A DNA stretch of 17,293 nucleotides from Acidobacteriaceae bacterium (GTDB taxonomy: Bacteria > Acidobacteriota > Terriglobia > Terriglobales > Acidobacteriaceae): contig JASHUR010000303.1 of NCBI GenBank assembly GCA_030039895.1, positions 1 to 17,293 of the forward strand, in the 5' to 3' direction. The notes beneath the pieces are model-generated. The model searched no databases, was not told where the DNA came from, and saw only the letters and a program-made list of their open reading frames with translations. Below, piece after piece: positions 6,466 through 13,877 of this stretch (within the stretch, counting starts at the first letter, position 1; each line of letters begins with the position of its first letter). A program made the position numbers and the translations under genes.

Positions 6466-8340
6466 ATGAAGATTCTGGATTTGCTGTTCGGCAAACCTCT
6501 GGCCACCAGCGAAGAACGCGCCGAGCAGATTGGCCCGGCAGCCGGCCTGGGGCTTTTCGGTATCGATGCGCTCAGCTCCGCGGCATACGGTCCGGAGGCC
6601 GCGCTTGTATTGTTGATCCCGCTCGGCGTAGGCGGCCTTCACTTCGTCCTGCCGGTGATGACCGCCATTATCATCCTGCTGACCATTGTCTTCTTCTCTT
6701 ACCGGCAAACCATTGAGGCTTATCCCCACGGCGGCGGATCATACACCGTTGCCACCGACAATCTGGGACACGGCGCGGGCCTGCTGGCCGCAGCCGCGCT
6801 CATGATCGACTACGTACTCACCGTGGCCGTCAGTATCTCAGCCGGTGTTGAATCCCTCGTCTCCGCCCTGCCCGCGCTCCAGTCGCACACCTTGGCCATC
6901 TGCCTTGCCATCCTGCTCATACTCACAATCATTAACATGCGCGGCGTGCGCGACGCCGGCATAGCGTTCATGGTCCCCACCTATCTGTTCGTGGGCACGC
7001 TGTTGATCGTCATTCTCATGGGTCTGGCGCGCGCGCTTCTCAGCGGCGGCCATCCTCATCCGGTCGTTGTTCCCCCTGCACTGCCTAAAGCGACGGAAGT
7101 GATCAGCATCTGGCTGCTCCTCAAGGTCTTCGCCAGCGGCTGCACCGCCATGACCGGCATTGAAGCCACCTCCAACGGCGTCATGGCCTTTCGCGCGCCC
7201 ACTACCACCAACGCCAAGCGCACGCTCACGCTCATCGTCGTGCTGCTGTCTGTTCTGCTCGCAGGCATCGCGCTGCTGTGCCGCATCTATCACGTTGGCG
7301 CAACTGCGCCTGACAGCCCCGGCTACCAGAGCGTGCTCTCGCAGCTCACCTTCGCCGTTCTGGGACGCAACTGGTTCTACTACCTCACCATGGGCACCGT
7401 GCTGGTTGCTGTCTCGCTGGCAGCCAATCCCGCCTTTCAGGATTTCCCGCGCCTAGCCAAGGCCATCGCCGAGCATAACTATCTGCCCCATGTCTTCCTG
7501 CTGCGCGGCAGGCGCCTGCTCCACTCCTGGGGAATCTACGCTCTCGTCTTTCTCTCGACGATTATCCTCATCCTCTTCGGCGGCATTACGGACCGCCTCA
7601 TCCCGCTCTATGCCATTGGCGTGTTTATGGCCTTCACTCTCTCACAGGCCGGCATGGTCGTCCATTGGTACAGGCACAGGGGCAAAGGATGGGTGCGTCA
7701 TGCCGCCGTGAACGGCTTTGGAGCCATCGCCACCGGACTTACGCTGCTCATTGTTCTCGTTGCCAAGTTCATCGAGGGTGCATGGCTCGTCGCGGTGCTC
7801 GTCCCTCTGCTCATCTTCTTTATGGCCGCGGTCCACCGGCATTACAACCGCGTCAGCCGCGAAACCGCCGACCCCGAACCACTCAGTGTTAAAGAGCTCG
7901 ATCCCCCGCTTGTCATCATTCCACTCGATCGCTGGAGCCGCATCACAGAACGCGGTTTGCGCTTCGCGCTCAGCATGTCCGACAACGTCATCGCCGTCCA
8001 CGTCGAGAGCTCCGACGCCAAGGACAAAGGTATCTGCGACGATTGGGAGAATAAAGTTGCTGCTCCACTGCGTGCTGCCGGCAGAAAGGTCCCCCAACTG
8101 GTCAACCTCAAATCTCCCTACCGCTTTGTGCTCGCCCCTGTACTGGATTTCATCCTCGAAAAGGAAAAGGATCCCCATACCCAGCAGATCGCCGTGCTCG
8201 TTCCCGAGCTTGTCGTCAAGCACTGGTGGGAGAACCTGTTGCACAACCAGCGCGCCAACCTGCTCAAGCTCATGCTGCTGGTCAAGGGCAACCAGAATAT
8301 CCTTGTCATCAACATCCCCTGGTATCTCCAGCGCGGATAG
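6466..8340 (+). CDS. KimA-type potassium:proton symporter, copy 1
   Basis: An inner-membrane APC-superfamily transporter resembling B. subtilis KimA (YdaO), a K+/H+ importer. At 624 residues it is close to KimA's roughly 607. A 12-helix core (to about residue 460) is followed by a cytosolic domain resembling the KimA C-terminal universal-stress-like fold (480-624, starting PPLVIIPLDRW). Helix 1 has FGIDALSSAAYGPEAA with D34 and Y41; helix 3 has LMIDYVLTVAVSISAG with D115 and S123; helix 6 has TAMTGIEATSNG with T230 and E233. These line up with the K+-site residues I recall for KimA (D36, Y43, D117, S125, T230, E233). The ATG matches the start of the paralogue next door. Family is secure; K+ as substrate is inferred by homology. 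Confidence 0.85.
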   Translation: MKILDLLFGKPLATSEERAEQIGPAAGLGLFGIDALSSAAYGPEAALVLLIPLGVGGLHFVLPVMTAIIILLTIVFFSYRQTIEAYPHGGGSYTVATDNLGHGAGLLAAAALMIDYVLTVAVSISAGVESLVSALPALQSHTLAICLAILLILTIINMRGVRDAGIAFMVPTYLFVGTLLIVILMGLARALLSGGHPHPVVVPPALPKATEVISIWLLLKVFASGCTAMTGIEATSNGVMAFRAPTTTNAKRTLTLIVVLLSVLLAGIALLCRIYHVGATAPDSPGYQSVLSQLTFAVLGRNWFYYLTMGTVLVAVSLAANPAFQDFPRLAKAIAEHNYLPHVFLLRGRRLLHSWGIYALVFLSTIILILFGGITDRLIPLYAIGVFMAFTLSQAGMVVHWYRHRGKGWVRHAAVNGFGAIATGLTLLIVLVAKFIEGAWLVAVLVPLLIFFMAAVHRHYNRVSRETADPEPLSVKELDPPLVIIPLDRWSRITERGLRFALSMSDNVIAVHVESSDAKDKGICDDWENKVAAPLRAAGRKVPQLVNLKSPYRFVLAPVLDFILEKEKDPHTQQIAVLVPELVVKHWWENLLHNQRANLLKLMLLVKGNQNILVINIPWYLQRG

Positions 8341-8370
8341 GCCCGCTTTTAACCAGATCGTCTCATACGT

Positions 8371-8388
8371 TGGGTTAGCATCTTAGGC
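8371..8388 (+). promoter_or_regulatory. Shared upstream motif, copy 2 (before kimA copy 2)
   Basis: TGGGTTAGCATCTTAGGC in the 79-base gap between the two kimA genes, ending 31 bases before the ATG at 8420. It matches the copy 1 element at 15 of 18 positions with spacing to the start codon differing by only 2 bases, although the surrounding non-coding bases differ. It suggests the second gene has its own promoter or operator rather than relying only on read-through. Confidence 0.4.
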
Positions 8389-8419
8389 ATCAGTATTTTC
8401 TTTCGCTTCGCGAAACCGC

Positions 8420-10294
8420 ATGCAGATCCTCGATTTGCTGTTTGGCAAACCGCTGGCGTCCGGTGAAGAACGGGCTGAGCAGATCGGCCCAGCATCCGGA
8501 ATTCCTATCTTCGGCCTGGACGCGTTAAGTTCTGCCGCGTACGGACCCGAAGCAGCGTTGACCCTCATGATCCCGTTGGGACTGCAGGGTCTTCACCTTA
8601 TCATTCCGGTAACCGCGGCCATCCTCGTTCTGTTGGTCATACTCTATTTCTCCTACCGGCAAACCATTGAGGCATATCCCCACGGCGGCGGCTCATACAC
8701 CGTGGCCACGGAAAACCTCGGCAACGGCCCCGGCCTGCTCGCCGCAGCCGCGCTCATGATCGACTACGTGCTCACGGCTGCCGTTGGCATTTCAGCAGGT
8801 GTGGGCGCGCTGGTGTCGGCTGCGCCCCAACTCCAGCCACACACGCTTGCTATTTGCCTTGTGATTCTGGTCATCCTCACCGTCATCAATATGCGCGGGG
8901 TGCGCGATACCGGTGTCGTCTTCATGGTTCCAACCTATCTTTTCATCGGCACGCTTCTCACGGTCATCTTTGTCGGCCTCGTGCGTGCACTTACAAGTGG
9001 AGGCCACCCGCACCCGATTACCCCTCCGCCAGTTCTGCCTCCGGCCACGGCCATGCTGACCATCTGGCTGGTGCTCAAGGTCTTCTCCAGCGGCTGCACG
9101 GCCATGACCGGCGTCGAGGCCGTCTCGAACGGTGTCCTGGCCTTTCGCGAGCCAACAACCAAAAACGCCAAGCGCACGCTCACCATCATCATTGTTCTGT
9201 TGATTGCGCTTCTCGCCGGCATCGCGCTGCTCTGCCATGCATACGGCATCGGCGCAACCAATCCCGATGCACCCGGCTATCAGAGCGTATTGTCGCAACT
9301 CACTGCGGCAGTCATGGGCCGCGGATGGTTCTATTACCTCACCATCGGCTCCATCCTGCTCGTCCTCGCGCTCTCGGCAAACACTGCCTTTGCCGACTTT
9401 CCCCGTCTCACGCGCTCCATTGCGCTCCACGATTACCTGCCGCACGTCTTCATCCTGCGTGGACGCAGGCTTCTATACTCGCACGGCATTTACGCGCTCG
9501 TGGGACTCACCGGGGCGCTGCTCATCCTCTTCGGCGGCGTCACCGACCGCCTCATTCCGCTCTATGCCATCGGCGCATTTATGGCCTTCACCTTCTCACA
9601 GACCGGCATGGTGGTTCACTGGTGGCGCAAGCGGGGGCCGGGATGGCAGACGCGAATGGTCATCAACGGCATCGGAGCAATCGCCACTGGCATCACGCTG
9701 CTGGTCGTCCTCACAGCAAAGTTTCTCGACGGCGCCTGGGTCACCGCTCTGCTCATCCCGCTGCTGATTCTGGCTATGGCATCGACTCGCCGCCACTATC
9801 GCCGGGTCGCCCGCGAGGTTGCCGATCCCTACCCGCTCAACGTCGTGAATCTGCAGCCGCCGCTGGTAATCATCCCCCTCGATAAGTGGAACCGCGTTAC
9901 CGAAAAGGCTCTGCGCTTCGCGCTTTCGCTGTCTCCTGACATCATCGCCATCCATGTCCAGACCGCCGATGACCACGGCACGAGCGTCTGCGATGAATGG
10001 GAGCACAAGATTGCCGAACCGCTGCGCACAGCCGGAATGAAGGTTCCCGAGCTTGTGACCCTCGAATCACCTTATCGCTTCATCCTCGCGCCCGTCATGA
10101 ACTTCGTTCTCGAAAAGGAAAAGGCGCTCGAACGCCGCCAGATCGCCGTCCTCGTTCCCGAGTTGGTCGTCAAGCACTGGTGGGAAAACCTGCTCCACAA
10201 CCAGCGCGCCAACCTGCTCAAACTCATGCTCCTCGTCAAAGGAAACCAGCGCGTCATGGTCATCAACATCCCCTGGTACCTCCACCGCGGATAG
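8420..10294 (+). CDS. KimA-type potassium:proton symporter, copy 2
   Basis: A paralogue of the gene just upstream: also exactly 624 residues, collinear without visible gaps and with well over half of residues identical by eye. The cation-site positions D34, Y41, D115, T230 and E233 are kept, but position 123 is Gly (AVGISAG) where copy 1 has Ser (AVSISAG). In KimA the matching Ser is, as I recall, near the bound K+. The C-terminal cytosolic domain is intact and ends HNQRANLLKLMLLVKGNQ then the shared tail VINIPWYLHRG. It starts 79 bases after copy 1 on the same strand, so co-transcription is possible, but a motif like the one before copy 1 sits in the gap. The copies may differ in affinity or regulation. 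No Shine-Dalgarno is obvious. Confidence 0.85.
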   Translation: MQILDLLFGKPLASGEERAEQIGPASGIPIFGLDALSSAAYGPEAALTLMIPLGLQGLHLIIPVTAAILVLLVILYFSYRQTIEAYPHGGGSYTVATENLGNGPGLLAAAALMIDYVLTAAVGISAGVGALVSAAPQLQPHTLAICLVILVILTVINMRGVRDTGVVFMVPTYLFIGTLLTVIFVGLVRALTSGGHPHPITPPPVLPPATAMLTIWLVLKVFSSGCTAMTGVEAVSNGVLAFREPTTKNAKRTLTIIIVLLIALLAGIALLCHAYGIGATNPDAPGYQSVLSQLTAAVMGRGWFYYLTIGSILLVLALSANTAFADFPRLTRSIALHDYLPHVFILRGRRLLYSHGIYALVGLTGALLILFGGVTDRLIPLYAIGAFMAFTFSQTGMVVHWWRKRGPGWQTRMVINGIGAIATGITLLVVLTAKFLDGAWVTALLIPLLILAMASTRRHYRRVAREVADPYPLNVVNLQPPLVIIPLDKWNRVTEKALRFALSLSPDIIAIHVQTADDHGTSVCDEWEHKIAEPLRTAGMKVPELVTLESPYRFILAPVMNFVLEKEKALERRQIAVLVPELVVKHWWENLLHNQRANLLKLMLLVKGNQRVMVINIPWYLHRG

Positions 10295-10357
10295 CCTCAA
10301 GCCGCACCCTTCGATTCCTCTTTCCGCATCTCGCCGCCTTCCTGTACTCTGCTTCGC

Positions 10358-11782
10358 ATGACCGACGCACCGGCCCAACCGGGCCTCAAGCGTTCCCTCC
10401 GCTTTCGCGACCTCACCCTCTTCTACATTGCCAGCGCGCTTAGCGTGCGCTGGGTGTCCACGGCCGCTGCGGCAGGCCCCAGCACACTTCTCATCTGGAT
10501 CGTTGCCCTTATCGGGTTCTTCATCCCTTTGGCTGCTTCTGTTCTGGAGCTTTCCTCCCGCTATCCCGATGAAGGCGGCATCTATGTCTGGACCCGTGAA
10601 GCCTTCGGCCCATTCTCCGGATTCATCACCGCCTGGACCTACTGGATGAGCAACCTGCCCTTCTTCGCCTCAGTCCTCTACTTTGGCGCAGGTGCCTCGC
10701 TTTTCGCCCTCGGATCGCGCGGGCAACACCTCGTTCACGACAGCCGCTATTACCTGATCTTCACGCTTTTCTGGCTGGCCGCCATCACCGTGACCAACAT
10801 CATCGGTGCCGACGCGGGCAAATGGCTGAACAACATCGGCTCGCTCGGCAGCGTCCTCCCCATCGCGCTGCTCATTCTGCTGGCAGCCGTCTCTGCCTCA
10901 CGCTTCGGCTCGGCCACCGCCTTCCACGCGCACCAGCTCGCCCCGCACCTCGACTTTAAAAACGCCGTCTTCTGGTCCACCATCTTCTTTGCCTTCGCCG
11001 GATGCGAGGCCGGTTCCTTCATGGGCGACGAGATCGAAAACCCGCGCCGCAACATCCCCCGCGCGCTCCTCACCAGCGGAATCATAGTCGCCGGTGGCTA
11101 TATTGCCGGAACCACCGCCCTGCTGGTCGCACTGCCTTCGCATGCAGTCGACGGCGTCAACGGCTTCATGCACGGAATGTTCGTGCTGTCCGCGCGCATG
11201 CATGTCGGTTGGCTTGCAGTTCCTGTCGCACTTCTCATCTCGCTCAACATGGTCGGCGGAGCTGCCGCCTTTCTCTCCTCCACCTCGCGCCTTCCCTTCG
11301 TCGCCGGAATCGATGCCTACCTGCCCCGCGCCTTCGGACACATCCATCCCCGCTTCCGCACACCTTGGATAGCCATTGGGATCTATGGTCTCGCCGGAAT
11401 CGTCACCGCCGCCCTCGGCCAGGCCGGAACATCCGTCCGCGGGGCCTACGACGTTCTCGTCAGCATGTCCATCTTCAGCTACTTCATCCCCTATCTGTTT
11501 CTCTTCGCGGCCCAAATCCGCCTGCAGCGCCGCCCCGTCGGCCCCGGTGTCATGCGCATTTGGGGTGGCCGGCCCGTCGCCATCGCACTCGCCTCCATCG
11601 GCCTCCTCAGCACAACCATCACCCTCGTGCTCTCCGTCATTCCCGGTGCTGACGAGACCAACAAGGCCCTCGCGGTCGCTAAAGTCATCGGCTCGACCGC
11701 TCTCCTCATCAGCGCAGGCGTCATCGTCTACGTCATCGCCGAGCGCAAGAAGGCCCGCACCGTTGCAGAGACCGTCCGATAG
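10358..11782 (+). CDS. APC-superfamily amino-acid permease
   Basis: A 474-residue inner-membrane transporter with about 12 hydrophobic segments, of the amino acid-polyamine-organocation type (AdiC/GadC-like rather than KimA-like). After the first helices comes the conserved ELSSRYPDEGGIYVWTREAF (64-83) with FGPFSGFITAWTYW. Helix 6 and the following loop read FFAFAGCEAGSFMGDEIENP then RRNIPRAL (to residue 237), the classic APC pattern FxxFxGxExxxxxxxExxNPxRxxPRA. It has no long C-terminal domain. Substrate cannot be read: amino acid or amine exchange or uptake are the options. It lies 63 bases after the second kimA copy in a pyrimidine-rich gap without a good Shine-Dalgarno. Its stop codon is followed at once by the GTG of the oxidoreductase, suggesting a two-gene operon. 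Confidence 0.8.
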   Translation: MTDAPAQPGLKRSLRFRDLTLFYIASALSVRWVSTAAAAGPSTLLIWIVALIGFFIPLAASVLELSSRYPDEGGIYVWTREAFGPFSGFITAWTYWMSNLPFFASVLYFGAGASLFALGSRGQHLVHDSRYYLIFTLFWLAAITVTNIIGADAGKWLNNIGSLGSVLPIALLILLAAVSASRFGSATAFHAHQLAPHLDFKNAVFWSTIFFAFAGCEAGSFMGDEIENPRRNIPRALLTSGIIVAGGYIAGTTALLVALPSHAVDGVNGFMHGMFVLSARMHVGWLAVPVALLISLNMVGGAAAFLSSTSRLPFVAGIDAYLPRAFGHIHPRFRTPWIAIGIYGLAGIVTAALGQAGTSVRGAYDVLVSMSIFSYFIPYLFLFAAQIRLQRRPVGPGVMRIWGGRPVAIALASIGLLSTTITLVLSVIPGADETNKALAVAKVIGSTALLISAGVIVYVIAERKKARTVAETVR

Positions 11783-13420
11783 GTGATACTGAATCTTCCG
11801 GAGACCCCAGCCTTGTCCTCACCCACTGCTGCTGTACTCGGCCTCATCGGACAACCCGCTACCATTCGCGAGCTGGCTGCACGCCCCTGGGACGCCGTCA
11901 TCGTCGGTGCCGGACACAACGGCCTCGCCTGCGCCGCCTATCTCGCCCGCGCGGGCAAGCGTGTACTCGTCCTTGAAGGCCGCGAACGCATCGGAGGCGC
12001 CTGCACCATCGAAGAGCCGTTTCCCGGCGTGCGCATGTCTCCCTGCGCCTATCTCGCCGGACTCCTGCATCCGCTCGTCATCGAAGAGCTGGGCCTGCCC
12101 GCGCGCGGCTTCCGCTGGACCCCCGCCGTCAACGGCCTCTTCGTGCCCTTTCTCGACGGTTCTAGCGTTCAGCTCTGGGACGACGACGAAAAGTGCGATG
12201 ACGAAATCCGCCGCTTCGCCCCACAGGACCTCGACGGCTGGCGCGCCTTCTGCGATGTCATCCGCCGCCTCCGCAACGCGCTCCGCCCGGACGGCGAGCG
12301 CGACTTATGGATCGGCGATGCGCCCTCACCCGAAGAAATCAACGCCCGTCTCGGTTCCGACACCGAAGCTCGCAACGTCCTCTTCCACTGGTCCATGGCC
12401 GAATTCCTCGAACACTATCTCACGGATGAGCGCCTCCACGTCGCCCTCCTCGGTCAGGGAGTCATCGGCACGAACGCCAGCCCCTTCGACCCCGGAACCG
12501 CCTCCATTCGCTTCCATCACGCCTCTGGCCGCCTCGGCGGAATGCCCGGCATGTGGGGTTACGTGCACGGCGGCATGGGCATGGTTTCGTTTTACCTTTG
12601 CGACGCAGCCCGCGAAGCCGGAGCCACCGTCGCCGCTGGTATCCCCGTCGCGCAAATCCTCCCCGGCGAGGGCGTGTTGCTCGAAGGTGGCGAAAGAATC
12701 TCTGCGCCAACCGTCATCTCCAACGCCGATCCGCGCCGCACCCTCGCCCTGCTCGGCAGTACAGCCGATCCCGCCTGGCGCGCACAGGTCGAGTCCGTCC
12801 CCATCGAAGGCTGCACCGTCAAGCTCAACGTGCTCCTGAACGAGTTGCCCAACTTCACCGCTCGCCCCGGCACCTGCCAGCCCCACCACTTCGGCCAGAT
12901 CAACGCCCCGCTCACCAAGCAGGAGTGGAAGACCAGCTTCTCCGCCGCCCGGCGAGGCGAAGTCGCAGATCACCTCTGGTGCGAACTTTACTTCCAGAGC
13001 GCGCACGACCCCACCGTCTGCCCCGCCGGACAGCACACCATGAGCATCTTCGCCCAATATGTTCCCTATACCTTCGCCCAAGGCGCCGGATCAGCGCAAA
13101 ACCGCTGGGACACCCGCCGCGACGAAATTCGCCGCCTTGCGCTCAACTCCATCGGCCGCTTCTGCTCCAACTTGGATACCGCTGTCATCGATGCCCAAGT
13201 CCTCGGCCCTCCTGACATTGAAGCCAAGGTCGGCCTGACTGGCGGACACATCTTCCAGGGCGAGTGCCTGCCCGGCTTTATGTGGTCGCGCCGTTTGTCT
13301 GCCCGCACACCTATGCCCGGCGTCTACCTGTGCGGGGCCTGCACCCATCCCGGCGGCTCTGTCATCGCCATCAACGGACGCAATGCAGCCATGGCCGTTC
13401 TGCAAGATGCACCAAAATAA
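11783..13420 (+). CDS. PYROXD2/phytoene-desaturase-like FAD-dependent oxidoreductase
   Basis: A flavin amine-oxidase/CrtI-fold enzyme, close in style to the PYROXD2 family whose substrates are mostly unknown. The dinucleotide-binding start is DAVIVGAGHNGLACAAYLA (residues 37-55; GAGHNG at 42-47), with E65 in VLVLEGRERIGGAC as the likely FAD-ribose ligand. The C-terminus carries the second FAD motif GVYLCGACTHPGGSVIAING. At 545 residues it is in the family's range (about 520-580). The start taken is GTG at 11783, directly after the TAG of the permease, giving translational coupling. About 36 extra residues precede the FAD strand, so an internal start (for example TTG at 11813) remains possible. 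No carotenoid genes lie nearby, so true phytoene desaturation is unlikely. Pairing with an amino-acid permease hints at an imported amine or amino-acid-like substrate, but this is speculation. Confidence 0.85.
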   Translation: MILNLPETPALSSPTAAVLGLIGQPATIRELAARPWDAVIVGAGHNGLACAAYLARAGKRVLVLEGRERIGGACTIEEPFPGVRMSPCAYLAGLLHPLVIEELGLPARGFRWTPAVNGLFVPFLDGSSVQLWDDDEKCDDEIRRFAPQDLDGWRAFCDVIRRLRNALRPDGERDLWIGDAPSPEEINARLGSDTEARNVLFHWSMAEFLEHYLTDERLHVALLGQGVIGTNASPFDPGTASIRFHHASGRLGGMPGMWGYVHGGMGMVSFYLCDAAREAGATVAAGIPVAQILPGEGVLLEGGERISAPTVISNADPRRTLALLGSTADPAWRAQVESVPIEGCTVKLNVLLNELPNFTARPGTCQPHHFGQINAPLTKQEWKTSFSAARRGEVADHLWCELYFQSAHDPTVCPAGQHTMSIFAQYVPYTFAQGAGSAQNRWDTRRDEIRRLALNSIGRFCSNLDTAVIDAQVLGPPDIEAKVGLTGGHIFQGECLPGFMWSRRLSARTPMPGVYLCGACTHPGGSVIAINGRNAAMAVLQDAPK

Positions 13421-13877
13421 AGCATTGACGAACTCCAAGCCACTGCCTATGCTGGATGCAGATCGGGTATCGGAATTCAGAGAGCTGTCGTATCCATCTC
13501 CTTGGATTCTTAATATTCAGGGCTGCCAAATGATTCGCACCTGGCCGCCATATAGCGAATACCCGGCTTCGACCTCCCCACACCAGCGCCTGAGAGGGCT
13601 GTATGGATTTTGTTTCCTGGGTACTGCAACGCCTTGATACTCTTCTGCCGGACGTCTCTGCGAGAACCACCATGGATTCGCCGCCCCAGCTTGATTTGAA
13701 GGACGAGCGTCTCCATAACTACCTTGAGCCAGATGTTCAGGCGGGAAGCAAGAACCCGCGCCGTACTCGACGATCTGCCGCCTGAGAGTCTTGCCTGGCT
13801 CCGCATCGCAGCCACACCCGAGGGAGAACCTCGTCATCAGTCCGCGACTCCGTGCCGTCGCGCTCTATGTTCGTTTC
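13421..13877. other. Unassigned convergent intergenic stretch
   Basis: It lies between the 3' ends of the oxidoreductase and the CPA1 antiporter, where read-through from both sides meets. No RNA gene, mobile element or T-tract terminator was seen. An imperfect hairpin (CAGC-g-CC, loop TGAGA, GG-GCTG, 13584-13601) is present but lacks a T-tract. Several overlapping frames are open on both strands, none with a recognised motif; the best plus-strand candidate is listed separately. Composition is less biased than in neighbouring genes. Confidence 0.4.
13603..13785 (+). CDS. Possible small hypothetical protein (60 residues)
   Basis: An ATG at 13603 is preceded by AGAGGG with a 4-nt gap, a fair Shine-Dalgarno. 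The product begins MDFVSWVLQRLDTLLPDV, an amphipathic or hydrophobic start, then turns hydrophilic and ends in an Arg-rich tail. No family was recognised. It sits alone between two convergent genes. It may be a chance frame or a remnant: a plausible-looking frame with VLDDLPPESLAWLRIA overlaps its end in another register, which would fit a frameshifted larger gene. Confidence 0.2.
   Translation: MDFVSWVLQRLDTLLPDVSARTTMDSPPQLDLKDERLHNYLEPDVQAGSKNPRRTRRSAA

Noticed and set aside
11783..13420. Carotenoid phytoene desaturase (crtI)
   Set aside because: It has the fold and FAD motifs, but there are no carotenoid genes nearby and the style of the N- and C-terminal motifs is closer to PYROXD2.
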